DNA of 34,345 nt from Allochromatium palmeri (GTDB taxonomy: Bacteria; Pseudomonadota; Gammaproteobacteria; Chromatiales; Chromatiaceae): assembly GCF_009720725.1 (NCBI RefSeq), contig NZ_WNKT01000043.1, positions 1-34,345 of the forward strand, written 5' to 3'. The notes below the pieces were generated by a model. It did not search any database, was not told the origin of the DNA, and was given only the letters and a program-made list of their open reading frames with translations. This document shows, one piece after another, positions 8,356-16,926 of the stretch; the first letter of the stretch is position 1; every line of letters begins with the position of its first letter. The position numbers and the translations under genes are program-made.

Positions 8356-9462
8356 ATGGGGTTTGTGCAGTTCCCCTCGATCTTATTTCGGCCGGCACGG
8401 TCGATCGTGCTGCTCCTCGCGTTGTCGCTGACACTGTCGGCCTGTCGCGACCGCGCGCCCGTGACCCTGTCGCACTTCGCGGCCTTCGGCGGTCAGGTGG
8501 ATCTGAGCCTGGTCGCCGTGACCTCAGAGCAGGCCGAGCAGGCGGCGGCGCATGTGGCCCAGGACTTCGCGTATCTGGAGCGCGACTGGTCGAGCCAGGG
8601 AGAGGCCATGGCGCGTGTGAATCGGCTCCTGGCCCAGAGCGAGCCGTTCGTGCCGCCGCCGTCCATCGTGCCGCTGGTGCGACTCGGGCAGTCGCTGGAG
8701 TCACGGAGCGAGGGACTCGTCAACCTCGGTCTCGGACGACTCGTGGCGCTCTGGGGCTTCGAGTCTGGGGCGCCGGGCGGTTCGCTGCCCGCATCTGAGC
8801 GGATCACGGCGCTGGTCGAGGCGTCACCCTCGATGGCGTCGATTCAGATCGAGGGTCTGACCCTCAAGGGCACCAATCCGGCCCTGAGTCTCGATCTCGA
8901 ACCCATTGCCCTGAGTCGAGCCATCGATCTGGCGATTGAGCATCTCAAGGATCTTGGCGTGCGCAACGCGCTCCTTCAGTCAGGCCGCGAGCTGCGAGCC
9001 ATCGGCGAGCGCAGCGGTCAGCCCTGGCGCATTCCCGTGCGGCGCCCAAGCGGCTCGGCGGTGCTGGCCATCGTTCCGCTGCGCGGTGATGAGGCGCTGG
9101 CGAGCATCTCCGAGCAGGATCGTGCATTCACGTATCGCGGCCAGCTCTATCATGCCATTCTCGACCCGCGCACGGGATGGCCTGCGAACGGGGTGCGCTT
9201 GGTCACTGTCATGAGCGGGGAGACCGTGCAGGCTGCCGCCGCGGCCCGGGCGCTCTTCATTGCCGGTCCCGCCGCTTGGCCGCGCGTGGCCGGGCGCTTG
9301 GGTGTGCAGCACGCGCTGCTCGTCGATGCCGAGGGACGCCTGCACATGACGCCGGCGATGGCCGAGCGCCTTGAGCTGGTCGATGCCGAGGAGTCCGTCG
9401 AAATCGCTGAACCCGAGTGGTCGGTCTCCAGGCCCGTGGAGGAGGATGGCCGTCAACCATGA
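8356..9462 (+). CDS. ApbE-like lipoprotein with degenerate active site
   Basis: ApbE-family proteins attach FMN from FAD to threonines of target proteins outside the cytoplasmic membrane, using Mg2+. ATG 8356 is chosen because it is preceded by GGGAG and begins a lipoprotein signal: a hydrophobic run and the lipobox LSAC. The family motif HAILDPRTGWP is present, with His266. Other key sites are altered. The usual D-x3-T metal motif near the C-terminus reads A294...R298 inside TVQAAAAARALFIAG. The usual IAKGY motif reads IALSRAI, and the usual FDPT reads LVNLG. The protein may therefore bind flavin or a partner without normal catalysis. It overlaps the next tonB-like gene by four bases (ATGA), so the two are probably co-translated. 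Confidence 0.75.
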   Translation: MGFVQFPSILFRPARSIVLLLALSLTLSACRDRAPVTLSHFAAFGGQVDLSLVAVTSEQAEQAAAHVAQDFAYLERDWSSQGEAMARVNRLLAQSEPFVPPPSIVPLVRLGQSLESRSEGLVNLGLGRLVALWGFESGAPGGSLPASERITALVEASPSMASIQIEGLTLKGTNPALSLDLEPIALSRAIDLAIEHLKDLGVRNALLQSGRELRAIGERSGQPWRIPVRRPSGSAVLAIVPLRGDEALASISEQDRAFTYRGQLYHAILDPRTGWPANGVRLVTVMSGETVQAAAAARALFIAGPAAWPRVAGRLGVQHALLVDAEGRLHMTPAMAERLELVDAEESVEIAEPEWSVSRPVEEDGRQP

Positions 9463-10439
9463 CGCGCGCCCCGTTCACGACACTGGAGCCTCCACGCGAG
9501 CTGACCATACAGGGCACCCAGGTGCCGAGTACGCCGTTCATCGCGGCCCTGGCTGGAGCAGGCTGGTTGCACCTGCTGCTGATCCTGGCCGTCTCCTTCG
9601 TGCGGCCCGAGCCAGGCCCGCCACCTGAGTCGGCGATCGAGGTGATCCTGCTCAAGGATCTCGGGGCCAAGGTACAGAACCGCGCCACCGAGGCCGCGCT
9701 GGCGCAGCGCGATCAGGTGGGCGAATCGCCGCTCGGCGATGCCGCGATCCCGACCTTCGGCGAGGCGAGTCAGGACGCATCCGAGACGCCCGCGGAAACG
9801 GATACGCCGGTCAGTGAACTCCAGCCACCGGTCGCGAACGAGGCCCCGGCGCACGCTGACTCGCTCGCGCGTCCCGATGCCATGATCCGCCCACAGCAGG
9901 AGCCGCCGACAGCGCCGGTCCTGGCTACCGAAGCCGAGGCGCCGCCACGGCCGGACGTCGATCCGCTCAGGCCACGTCAGACGGTCGTCGACGCCGCTCA
10001 GATCCTTGCCAGCCAGGGGCTGGAGGTCGCGCGGCTCACCTCCAGCCAGGAGGCCCGCGCTGCCAGCAGCGCCAAGCGCGCACGGCGCAAGTCGATCAGC
10101 GCCAGCACGCGCGAGTTCCGCTATGCCAGCTATCTGAGCGCCTGGGCGCAGAAAGTCGAGCGCATCGGTAATCTCAACTATCCGCAGGCCGCGCGCGATC
10201 AGCGTCTCTACGGCAGTCTCATCCTGCATGTCGCCGTGCGCGCTGACGGCAGTCTTGAGAACATCCGCGTGGTGCGTTCTTCCGGCTTCGACATGCTCGA
10301 CCGGGCGGCGATCCAGATCGTCGAACTGGCCGCGCCCTTCTCGCCCTTTCCGCCCGACATCGCCGCCGAGACCGATGTACTCGACATCGTGCGCACCTGG
10401 CAGTTCATGCGCGGTGATGTGCTCGGCTGGGAGCGTTGA
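9459..10439 (+). CDS. tonB3: TonB-family energy transducer (TonB3-like)
   Basis: TonB proteins span the periplasm and transmit proton-motive force from ExbBD to outer-membrane partners. ATG 9459 overlaps the stop of the preceding gene and yields 326 residues. One membrane helix lies at about residues 28-48, followed by a Pro/Ala/Glu-rich periplasmic spacer and a TonB C-terminal domain with YPQAARDQRLYGSLILHV, VRSSGFDMLDRAA and VRTWQFMRG. Position between gshB and algH/yqgE is that of P. aeruginosa tonB3, which is needed for normal twitching motility. No exbB or exbD is nearby. The symbol is assigned from context and is less sure than the family. Confidence 0.85.
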   Translation: MTRAPFTTLEPPRELTIQGTQVPSTPFIAALAGAGWLHLLLILAVSFVRPEPGPPPESAIEVILLKDLGAKVQNRATEAALAQRDQVGESPLGDAAIPTFGEASQDASETPAETDTPVSELQPPVANEAPAHADSLARPDAMIRPQQEPPTAPVLATEAEAPPRPDVDPLRPRQTVVDAAQILASQGLEVARLTSSQEARAASSAKRARRKSISASTREFRYASYLSAWAQKVERIGNLNYPQAARDQRLYGSLILHVAVRADGSLENIRVVRSSGFDMLDRAAIQIVELAAPFSPFPPDIAAETDVLDIVRTWQFMRGDVLGWER

Positions 10440-10451
10440 ACACGCTTCTCT

Positions 10452-10480
10452 GGGACAGCGGGACGAAACAACCGTATGAT
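10452..10480 (+). promoter_or_regulatory. Candidate sigma70 promoter for algH/yqgE
   Basis: GGGACA at 10452-10457 and TATGAT at 10475-10480 are separated by 17 bases, about 97 bases before the algH start. The 137-base gap after the tonB-like gene is the longest in the plus-strand block, which makes a separate promoter plausible. Confidence 0.4.
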
Positions 10481-10576
10481 CGTCCTATCGACCCGAGGCC
10501 GGACGAATGCCGCTGGCCTTCTGCGGATGGCTTGTCGTGCTTGCCTCATCATGAGCCGATCAGGATACTAACGCCC

Positions 10577-11140
10577 ATGTCTTTCAGTACTTCATTGACC
10601 AACCACCTATTGATCGCGATGCCGGGTCTGCAAGACCCCAACTTCGCGCGCACGGTCACCTATATCTGCGAGCACACCGATCAGGGCGCCATGGGCATCG
10701 TGATCAACCGCCCGCTGGATGTGACGCTCGGCGCGCTCCTGGATCAACTGGATATTCAGGCGGTGCGTCCGGGTGTGGGTGATACGCCCGTCTATCAGGG
10801 TGGCCCGGTGCAAACCGACCGCGGCTTCGTCCTGCACACCGCCGGCTACAGCTACGACTCCACGCTCAATATCACGCCCGATATCAGCGTTACCACCTCG
10901 CGCGACATCCTGGAAGCGATCGCCGGCGGTGAGGGACCGGATCAGGTGCTGATCGCCCTCGGCTATGCCGGCTGGGGCAGCGGTCAGCTCGAACAGGAGA
11001 TGAGCGCCAACGCCTGGCTCAACGGCCCGGCGAGCAATGAAATCATCTTCCGCATGGACCCCAGCGCGCGCTGGATGGCGGCCGCTCAGCTGCTCGGCGT
11101 GGATCTCAATCTGATGAGCGGCGAGGCCGGGCACGCTTGA
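10577..11140 (+). CDS. algH: YqgE/AlgH family protein
   Basis: This is a 187-residue member of the UPF0301 (YqgE/AlgH) family, whose biochemical role is not settled; in Pseudomonas it was linked to alginate regulation. ATG 10577 begins SFSTSLTNHLLIAMPGLQDP, the usual family start; the reading frame is open further upstream but that part is not family-like. Typical segments are GAMGIVINRPLDVTLGALL, VYQGGPVQTDRGFVLH and IALGYAGWGSGQLEQE. It is followed after 16 bases by ruvX, the near-universal partner of yqgE in gammaproteobacteria. Confidence 0.93.
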   Translation: MSFSTSLTNHLLIAMPGLQDPNFARTVTYICEHTDQGAMGIVINRPLDVTLGALLDQLDIQAVRPGVGDTPVYQGGPVQTDRGFVLHTAGYSYDSTLNITPDISVTTSRDILEAIAGGEGPDQVLIALGYAGWGSGQLEQEMSANAWLNGPASNEIIFRMDPSARWMAAAQLLGVDLNLMSGEAGHA

Positions 11141-11156
11141 AGCCCGTGATCCAGTG

Positions 11157-11564
11157 ATGACGCTGCTCGGATTCGACTTCGGCCCGCGCAAGATCGGTGT
11201 GGCCGTGGGTCAGATGATCACCCGCTCGGCTACGCCGCTGACCACGCTGCGCAGTCAGGGCGAGAAACCGGACTGGCTGCGTATCGAAGCCCTGATCCGC
11301 GAATGGCGTCCGAGTGCGCTGGTTGTCGGCCTGCCGTTTCAGATGGACGACACGGAGGTCGAGTGGTCGCCGCGCGTGCACCGCTTCGCCCGTCAGCTCG
11401 AAGGACGCTATCGACTGCCCGTGCATCTGGTCGACGAACGTCTGACCTCGCGCGAGGCCCATCGTCAACTCGCCGAGCGCGATCGGCGCACGCCCACCCT
11501 GGAAGCCGTGGACGCGCTCGCGGCGGCCCTGATCCTGGAAACCTGGCTCTGTGAGCAAGACTGA
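11157..11564 (+). CDS. ruvX: RuvX/YqgF, pre-16S rRNA and Holliday junction resolvase-like nuclease
   Basis: YqgF-family proteins have an RNase H-like fold and are linked to 5' processing of 16S rRNA. The 135-residue product begins [18 protein letters not shown], with the first catalytic Asp. It continues with [14 protein letters not shown], with [14 protein letters not shown] carrying the conserved acidic pair, and ends with [11 protein letters not shown] containing the final Asp. ATG 11157 is preferred over the in-frame GTG at 11154. Its end overlaps the pyrR start by 14 bases. Confidence 0.93.
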   Translation: MTLLGFDFGPRKIGVAVGQMITRSATPLTTLRSQGEKPDWLRIEALIREWRPSALVVGLPFQMDDTEVEWSPRVHRFARQLEGRYRLPVHLVDERLTSREAHRQLAERDRRTPTLEAVDALAAALILETWLCEQD

Positions 11565-12084
11565 CATCTGGAAGGACGCCACCGCCATCGAGGCGGCCAT
11601 CGACACCATGGCCGTGCGCCTGCGCGAACGTCTGGAGCGCCGTGGTATCGCGGCACCACTCATGATCGGCATCCACACCGGTGGGGTTTGGGTCGCCGAC
11701 CGGCTGCATGCGCGGTTGGGGCTGGCCGAGCCGCTGGGGCATCTCGACATCTCCTTTTATCGCGATGACTTCAGCCGGGTCGGCATGCATCCGCAGGTGC
11801 GCCCGTCCTATCTGCCGGTCGGGGTCGCTGATCGGCATCTGATCCTGGTCGACGACGTGCTCCAGAGCGGACGTACCATCCGTGCGGCGCACAATGTGCT
11901 GTTCGACTATGGCCGGCCGGCCTCGGTGACCCTGGCGGTGCTGCTCGAGCGCGACGGACGCGAGCTACCGATCGCCGCCGATGTGGCCGGTTTCGAGGCT
12001 GGATTCGGCGCCGATGAACAGATCAAGCTCAGCGGTCCTGAGCCACTGCTCATGCTGCGCGCCAAACGGGACATACACCGTTGA
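11551..12084 (+). CDS. pyrR: PyrR, bifunctional pyr regulator / uracil phosphoribosyltransferase family
   Basis: PyrR is a PRPP-binding phosphoribosyltransferase-fold protein; in Gram-positives it controls pyr attenuation, and in Pseudomonas a homologue precedes pyrB. The 177-residue protein starts at GTG 11551 inside the end of ruvX. The PRPP-binding loop [20 protein letters not shown] is intact near residues 95-115, and [14 protein letters not shown] is the expected N-terminal PRTase segment. I see no clear anti-terminator structure in the 49 bases before pyrB. Whether it regulates or only acts as an enzyme cannot be told from sequence. Confidence 0.92.
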   Translation: MSKTDIWKDATAIEAAIDTMAVRLRERLERRGIAAPLMIGIHTGGVWVADRLHARLGLAEPLGHLDISFYRDDFSRVGMHPQVRPSYLPVGVADRHLILVDDVLQSGRTIRAAHNVLFDYGRPASVTLAVLLERDGRELPIAADVAGFEAGFGADEQIKLSGPEPLLMLRAKRDIHR

Positions 12085-12133
12085 TATCGACTCACATCGT
12101 CTGACACCCGTCCACCCAGCTGCCTGCGAGACT

Positions 12134-13135
12134 ATGACCACGCCCAATCCCCAGCTCGACGCCCAAGGTCGACTCAAGCACTTTCTCACTATCGATGGAC
12201 TGAGCCGCGAACTCCTGACCGAGATCCTCGATCAAGCCAATGGCTTCCTTGGCGTGGCCCAACAGGCGGTCAAGAAGGTGCCGCTGTGTCGCGGCAAGGT
12301 CGTGGCCAATCTGTTCTTCGAGAACAGCACCCGCACCCGAACCACCTTCGAGCTGGCCGCCAAGCGGCTCTCGGCCGACGTGCTCAATCTCAATATCTCG
12401 ACCTCAGCCACGGCCAAGGGCGAAACAGTGCTCGATACACTGCGTAACCTGGAAGCCATGCATGTGGACATGTTCGTGGTGCGCCATGCCGAAAGCGGCA
12501 CCGCCCACTTCATGGCCGCCCATGCTGCGCCGCATGTCAGCATCATCAATGCCGGTGACGGTCGCCATGCGCATCCGACCCAGGCCATGCTCGACATGCT
12601 GACCATCCGCTGTCACAAACCGGATTTCAGCCAGTTGCGCGTGGCCATCGTCGGCGACATCCTGCATTCGCGCGTGGCGCGCTCGCAGATGATCGCGCTC
12701 AAGACGCTCGGCGTGCCCGATGTGCGCGTCATTGCTCCGCGTACCCTGCTGCCGACCCGGGTTGAGGAGGCGTTCGGAGTCAGGGCCTATCACGATCTGA
12801 GCGAGGGCGTGCGTGACGCCGACGTGGTCATCATGCTGCGCATCCAGCGCGAGCGCATGAACAGTGCGCTCCTGCCGAGCGAGCATGAATACTTCCAGCT
12901 CTTCGGGCTGACCGAGGAGCGGCTTTCGACCGCACGCCCCGATGCCATCGTCATGCATCCGGGGCCGATCAATCGCGGGGTCGAGATGGACTCGCAGGTC
13001 GCTGACGGGCGTCGCTCGGTGATCCTGGAACAGGTCACCAATGGCATCGCGGTCCGCATGGCGGTGATGTCGATGTGTCTCGGCAACCAACATCTCGGCA
13101 CCAGCCCGAGCCAGGAAGAAGCGGCCCATGCTTAA
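12134..13135 (+). CDS. pyrB: Aspartate carbamoyltransferase catalytic subunit
   Basis: PyrB condenses carbamoyl phosphate with aspartate, the first committed step of pyrimidine synthesis. ATG 12134 gives 333 residues; the reading frame upstream overlaps pyrR out of frame and is not used. The carbamoyl-phosphate site [19 protein letters not shown], the HPTQAMLD segment and the C-terminal [13 protein letters not shown] are all intact. The N-terminal extension of about 15 residues before KHFLTIDGL resembles the Pseudomonas-type PyrB, which builds a dodecamer with the inactive PyrC'. It overlaps pyrC' by eight bases, consistent with equimolar synthesis. Confidence 0.96.
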   Translation: MTTPNPQLDAQGRLKHFLTIDGLSRELLTEILDQANGFLGVAQQAVKKVPLCRGKVVANLFFENSTRTRTTFELAAKRLSADVLNLNISTSATAKGETVLDTLRNLEAMHVDMFVVRHAESGTAHFMAAHAAPHVSIINAGDGRHAHPTQAMLDMLTIRCHKPDFSQLRVAIVGDILHSRVARSQMIALKTLGVPDVRVIAPRTLLPTRVEEAFGVRAYHDLSEGVRDADVVIMLRIQRERMNSALLPSEHEYFQLFGLTEERLSTARPDAIVMHPGPINRGVEMDSQVADGRRSVILEQVTNGIAVRMAVMSMCLGNQHLGTSPSQEEAAHA

Positions 13136-14414
13136 CGCGCCTCGTCTCAGTATTCGTCACGGACGGCTCATCGATCCGGCCAGCGGGCAGGATGCCGTCG
13201 CCGACATCCATCTCGCCGAGGGCCGGGTGCTGGCCATCGGCGCCGCGCCCAGCGGATTTCAGCCCGATCGCACGCTCGATGCGCGCGGGCAGGTGGTCTG
13301 TCCGGGCTTCGTCGATCTCTGCGCCAGGGTGCGCGAACCGGGGCACGAGCAGAAGGCGACCATTGCCAGCGAGGGGCGCGCCGCCGCCGCGTCCGGTGTC
13401 ACGACACTGTGCTGTCCGCCCGATACCCGCCCGGTCATCGACACGCCCGCCGTCGCGCGGCTGGTGCATCAGATCTCCAAGCGCCACGGCCTGGTGCGCA
13501 TACTGCCAATCGGGGCCATGACGCAAGGGCTGGAAGGCAAATCCATCACCGAAATGGCCGCGCTCAAGCTCGCCGGCTGTCCGGCGCTCGGTCAGGCCGA
13601 TCGCCCGGTACGCGATACGCAGGTCCAGCGACGCGCGCTTGAATATGCCGCGACCTTCGGGCTGCCGATCTTTCTGCTGCCGCTCGATCCGGAACTGAGC
13701 GCTGGCGGATGCGCCCACGAGGGCCTCGTCGGTACCCGACTCGGGCTGCCCGGTATTCCCGAGGCCGCCGAGACCGTGGCTGTGGCGCGCGATCTGGCGC
13801 TGGCCGAGCAGACCGGGGCGCGCATCCATTTTCGTGGGCTGTCCACCGCGCGCGGGGTCGAGATGCTGGCCGAGGCGCGCGCGCGTGGAGTGCGGGCGAG
13901 CGGCGATGTGGCGCTGCATCAGCTTTTTCTCACCGAGCACGATCTGGAGCACTTCGACGCCAACTGCCATCTCATCCCGCCGCTGCGCACGCCCGCCGAT
14001 CGCGACGCGCTGCGCACGGCCCTGGCCGAGGGCGTGCTGACGGCGGTCTGTTCGGATCATCAGCCGCACGATGCCGACGCCAAGCTTGGTCCGCTGCCCG
14101 AGACCGCGCCCGGACTCTCGGGCCTGGAGACCGTGCTGCCGCTGGCGCTGCGGCTGGTCGCAACCGGCGTGCTCGATCTCATGGGCATGATCGAGCGGCT
14201 CACGGTTGGGCCGGCCTCCATCCTGGAGCGTGATCTCGGGCGTATCGCCCCTGGTACCGCCGCCGATCTGTGCGTCTTCGATCCGGACGCGGTCTGGACA
14301 CCGTCGCCCGCGACCTGGATCAGTCAGGGACGCAACACGCCCTTCATGGGGCACGAACTGCGCGGACGGGTGAGCTGGACGCTGCTCGGCGGGCGGATCG
14401 TCTTCGAACGTTGA
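13128..14414 (+). CDS. pyrC': PyrC', dihydroorotase-like protein lacking the first zinc site
   Basis: This 428-residue class I dihydroorotase homologue follows pyrB with an eight-base overlap. In active enzymes the N-terminal motif is D-x-H-x-H-x-R-E-P; here it reads [16 protein letters not shown], so both zinc histidines are gone. [14 protein letters not shown] also departs from the usual MPNT. The late motif VCSDHQPHD keeps an Asp but has a Cys-Ser before it. Such proteins in Pseudomonas are structural partners needed to assemble the PyrB dodecamer and have no dihydroorotase activity. An active dihydroorotase should therefore be encoded elsewhere. Confidence 0.92.
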   Translation: MLNAPRLSIRHGRLIDPASGQDAVADIHLAEGRVLAIGAAPSGFQPDRTLDARGQVVCPGFVDLCARVREPGHEQKATIASEGRAAAASGVTTLCCPPDTRPVIDTPAVARLVHQISKRHGLVRILPIGAMTQGLEGKSITEMAALKLAGCPALGQADRPVRDTQVQRRALEYAATFGLPIFLLPLDPELSAGGCAHEGLVGTRLGLPGIPEAAETVAVARDLALAEQTGARIHFRGLSTARGVEMLAEARARGVRASGDVALHQLFLTEHDLEHFDANCHLIPPLRTPADRDALRTALAEGVLTAVCSDHQPHDADAKLGPLPETAPGLSGLETVLPLALRLVATGVLDLMGMIERLTVGPASILERDLGRIAPGTAADLCVFDPDAVWTPSPATWISQGRNTPFMGHELRGRVSWTLLGGRIVFER

Positions 14415-14486
14415 GTATTCGATTCGTATCGGCATCGGCGTTACAATCTCCCATGGCTGACCTTGCCTCATGGAACTGGAGACTCG

Positions 14487-16283
14487 ATGCCAACCCCTGG
14501 GATCCACCCCTTCACCCGTTTCACCCGCGCGCAACGACGCGGCTCGGGCGCGCGTTATGGCGTGCTGTTCGCGGTCATCGCCGTGCTCTTCCTGGGGCTG
14601 ATCGCCTCGCAGCTCATGGTCTCCCATCGCGCGGCGCGAGCGACGGCGATCACCACCGCCACCAATCTGAGCCTGGTTCTCGAATCCAAGCTGAGCGCCG
14701 ATCTGCGTGCGGCCGAGCGGAACGTGACCATGATAGCGCGCGAGATCGATCACGACGCCATGCGCTCCGAGTCGGCAGCCCCCTATCGCCAGCGCCTCAA
14801 CCACTGGCTCCAGTCGCACGTCGGCGAGGTCACGGCCGCCCTGGCCCTGCGTGTCTTCGATACCAACGGCGATTGGCTCTATAGCAGCCAGGCCGACGAT
14901 CGTGCGATCAACATCGCCGACCGCGCGTTCTTTCAGCAACTTCGGAACGATCCAGCCCAGGGCACGGTCTTCTCCGAGGTGGCGACGGGACGTTTGAGTA
15001 AACGCACCACGCTGTGGATGGCCAGGGCGGTCCAGGACGACGAAGGGCGATTTCTGGGCGTGGCCGTCAATGCCATCGATGTGCAGGCGCTGTACGATCA
15101 GTTTGCTCAGCTCGAACTGGGGACGGATGGGTTGGTGGTCATGCGCCGTCTGGAGACCGGCGCCATGATCGTGCGCTATCCAGATCCGGTCAAAGTCGAC
15201 AACCAGCCCGTTCCCGACATTCCGATCCGTGTCGCCTATCTGACTCAGGGGACCAGCGGCTTCATCGATATCCTGTCGCCGATCGATGGCATTCGGCGCA
15301 TCCTCGCGTACCGGCGCGTTGGTGAGTTTCCATTCCTGATCGCGGTCGGCATCGCTGATGCCGAATATCTGGCGCAATGGCGACGTGATTCGCTCATGAC
15401 GCTCCTGGCCTCGGGACTCTTCCTGGCGGTTCTGGTGTTGGTGTCCATCAAGCTCGCGCGGGCCGAGCAGCGTCGTGATGCGAGCGAGGCTGAACTCGAA
15501 CGCCATCGCGATCATCTGGAGCACTTGGTCGAGGCCCGTACCGCCGCGCTTGCCATCGCCAAGGAGGCCGCCGAGTCAGCCAATCGGGCCAAGACGGCCT
15601 TTCTCGCCAATATGAGTCACGAACTGCGCACGCCCATGAATGCCATCATGGGGATGAACGCGCTGGCCCGGCGGCGCGCCTGCGACTCCAAGCAGATCGA
15701 GCAACTGGAACAGCTCGATAAAGCCTCGCGTCATCTCCTGGAACTGATCGATGACATCCTGGCGTTTTCCAATGTCGAATCAGAGCAATTCACGCTCCAG
15801 GAGCGAGACCTGGACGTCGAACGTCTCGTGATGGAGCAGGTCGCTCTTGTGCGGGCGAGCGCCCTGGAGAAGGGATTGTCGTTGCTGAGCGAGTGCGATC
15901 CGGCGCTCGCCGAGAGGCGACTGCAGGGCGATGCGGTGAGTCTCGGCCAGATTCTGCTCAACTTGATCGAAAATGCCATCAAGTTCACGCCGTCGGGCTC
16001 AGTGTGCGTGCGGGCGCGGTTGATCGAATCGGATACGGCCCAGGCTGTCATCTGTTTCGAGGTCCAGGATACCGGTATCGGGATCGCGCCAGAGGACCAG
16101 AAACGCATCTTCGAAGCCTTCGAGCAGGCGGACAATTCCAACACGCGCCGTTATGGAGGCACCGGGCTTGGACTGGCGATCAGTCGGCGTCTGGTCAAGC
16201 GCATGGGCGGTGAGATCGGTGTCGAGAGTCAGGTCGGGGAGGGCAGTACCTTTTGGTTCAGGGTGCGTTTCGCGTCAGCGTGA
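14487..16283 (+). CDS. Membrane sensor histidine kinase with extracytoplasmic Cache-like domain
   Basis: This 598-residue kinase starts at ATG 14487, which follows GGAG at a short spacing; an upstream in-frame ATG at 14463 lacks such a site. One membrane helix lies at about residues 25-45, then a periplasmic region of roughly 260 residues with Cache-like features (RAFFQQLRNDPAQGTVFSEV, GVAVNAIDVQALY), and a second helix at about 305-328. A short coiled coil leads to a HisKA domain with NMSHELRTPMNAIMG, phospho-acceptor His378, and an HATPase with LLNLIENAIKF, DTGIGIAPED and GGTGLGLAI. It ends after the ATPase without receiver or Hpt. No partner regulator is adjacent, so the target is unknown; the signal is probably a small extracellular ligand. 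Confidence 0.9.
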   Translation: MPTPGIHPFTRFTRAQRRGSGARYGVLFAVIAVLFLGLIASQLMVSHRAARATAITTATNLSLVLESKLSADLRAAERNVTMIAREIDHDAMRSESAAPYRQRLNHWLQSHVGEVTAALALRVFDTNGDWLYSSQADDRAINIADRAFFQQLRNDPAQGTVFSEVATGRLSKRTTLWMARAVQDDEGRFLGVAVNAIDVQALYDQFAQLELGTDGLVVMRRLETGAMIVRYPDPVKVDNQPVPDIPIRVAYLTQGTSGFIDILSPIDGIRRILAYRRVGEFPFLIAVGIADAEYLAQWRRDSLMTLLASGLFLAVLVLVSIKLARAEQRRDASEAELERHRDHLEHLVEARTAALAIAKEAAESANRAKTAFLANMSHELRTPMNAIMGMNALARRRACDSKQIEQLEQLDKASRHLLELIDDILAFSNVESEQFTLQERDLDVERLVMEQVALVRASALEKGLSLLSECDPALAERRLQGDAVSLGQILLNLIENAIKFTPSGSVCVRARLIESDTAQAVICFEVQDTGIGIAPEDQKRIFEAFEQADNSNTRRYGGTGLGLAISRRLVKRMGGEIGVESQVGEGSTFWFRVRFASA

Positions 16284-16314
16284 TTCGATACCAGCGAGAC
16301 GTTTGTGGTCATGG

Positions 16315-16337
16315 CGCCCGCCTCGCCGAGACGGGCG
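16315..16337. terminator. Hairpin between convergent kinase and small-protein genes
   Basis: CGCCCGCCTC at 16315-16324 can pair with GAGACGGGCG at 16328-16337 across a three-base loop, with one C-A mismatch on the plus strand that becomes a G-U pair on the minus strand. It lies between two convergent genes. No T-run follows on either side, so an intrinsic terminator is uncertain. Confidence 0.4.
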
Positions 16338-16349
16338 TCTGCGTTCAGA

Positions 16350-16634
16350 TCAGTTGCTCTTGGTCTCAGGCTTGGTGTCCACCGGCGCTGTAGCCTGCGT
16401 CTCGGGCGCCTCCGTCTTGCGCGGCTTGGACAGACGACAGTGGCTCGACACCTGGACGCCGTCTTTTCTGGTATAGCCCTGCATCCAGCGACATTGCTCC
16501 TTGGTCGTGCAGAGATCCTGGGCCAGTCCTTTGCACTCAGAGGCCCCGAGGGCCGGTTGCCAGGTCAGGGCAAGCAGTGGCAGCGTGGCGGCAAACAAGG
16601 CTGGGCGAAGCATTGAGGACAGTGATGGGTGCAT
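16350..16634 (-). CDS. Small exported cysteine-containing protein
   Basis: I do not recognise a family. ATG 16634 is preceded by GGGAG at a good spacing; the ATG six codons upstream would contain that site, so it is not used. The 94-residue product has a signal peptide (hydrophobic run ending QPALGA) and a mature part with four Cys in ECKGLAQDLC, EQCRW and SHCRL. The four cysteines could form two disulfides in the periplasm. The C-terminal tail is rich in Lys, Pro, Thr and Glu (from about residue 70) and looks disordered. It is convergent with the sensor kinase and lies upstream of the coaE end on the same strand with a gap of about 290 bases. Confidence 0.75.
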   Translation of the reverse strand: MHPSLSSMLRPALFAATLPLLALTWQPALGASECKGLAQDLCTTKEQCRWMQGYTRKDGVQVSSHCRLSKPRKTEAPETQATAPVDTKPETKSN

Positions 16635-16926
16635 CGTTGAGTCTCCCTTCAAACCGTGTCTTTATCCTTGCTGAACAGGTCGCTCTCTGACTTCGATTCG
16701 TGATTGGCGCGATGCGGATTCGGACCCGATTTGAATACGGTTTCAGGAATGAAGGCTCGATTCGACAGTCTTTGTGGCCTGCGAGCGGAAACAATGAACC
16801 GGACTGTGACCCAAGCGCAGCGAGCGTCATGATTGATGTGTATGACGCGAACGTTTTATACAACGCTACTTACACGTTTGGCAAGAGAATTCGCTGTAAT
16901 CAGCGCAAATTAAGCTGATTTGGCGC
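16635..16926. other. Gene-free stretch between coaE and the small exported protein
   Basis: No convincing coding sequence is visible. A plus-strand frame of 72 codons at 16700-16918 lacks a ribosome site and any recognisable feature. The part near coaE is AT-rich and contains the hairpins described separately. The part near 16640-16680 should hold the promoter of the small exported protein; I could not fix its boxes. Confidence 0.5.
16898..16925 (-). terminator. Overlapping hairpins just after coaE
   Basis: Directly behind the coaE stop, AATCAGC (16898-16904) can pair with GCTGATT (16914-16920) over a nine-base loop. The overlapping segments GCGCAAAT (16903-16910) and ATTTGGCGC (16917-16925) can form a competing stem with one bulged G. 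This is likely the end of the pilBCD-coaE transcript, but there is no clear U-tract. Confidence 0.4.

Noticed and set aside
13035-15524. 829-codon minus-strand open frame
   Set aside because: It runs across pyrC' and the sensor kinase in antisense, has no family motifs, and its composition follows from the codon usage of the real genes.
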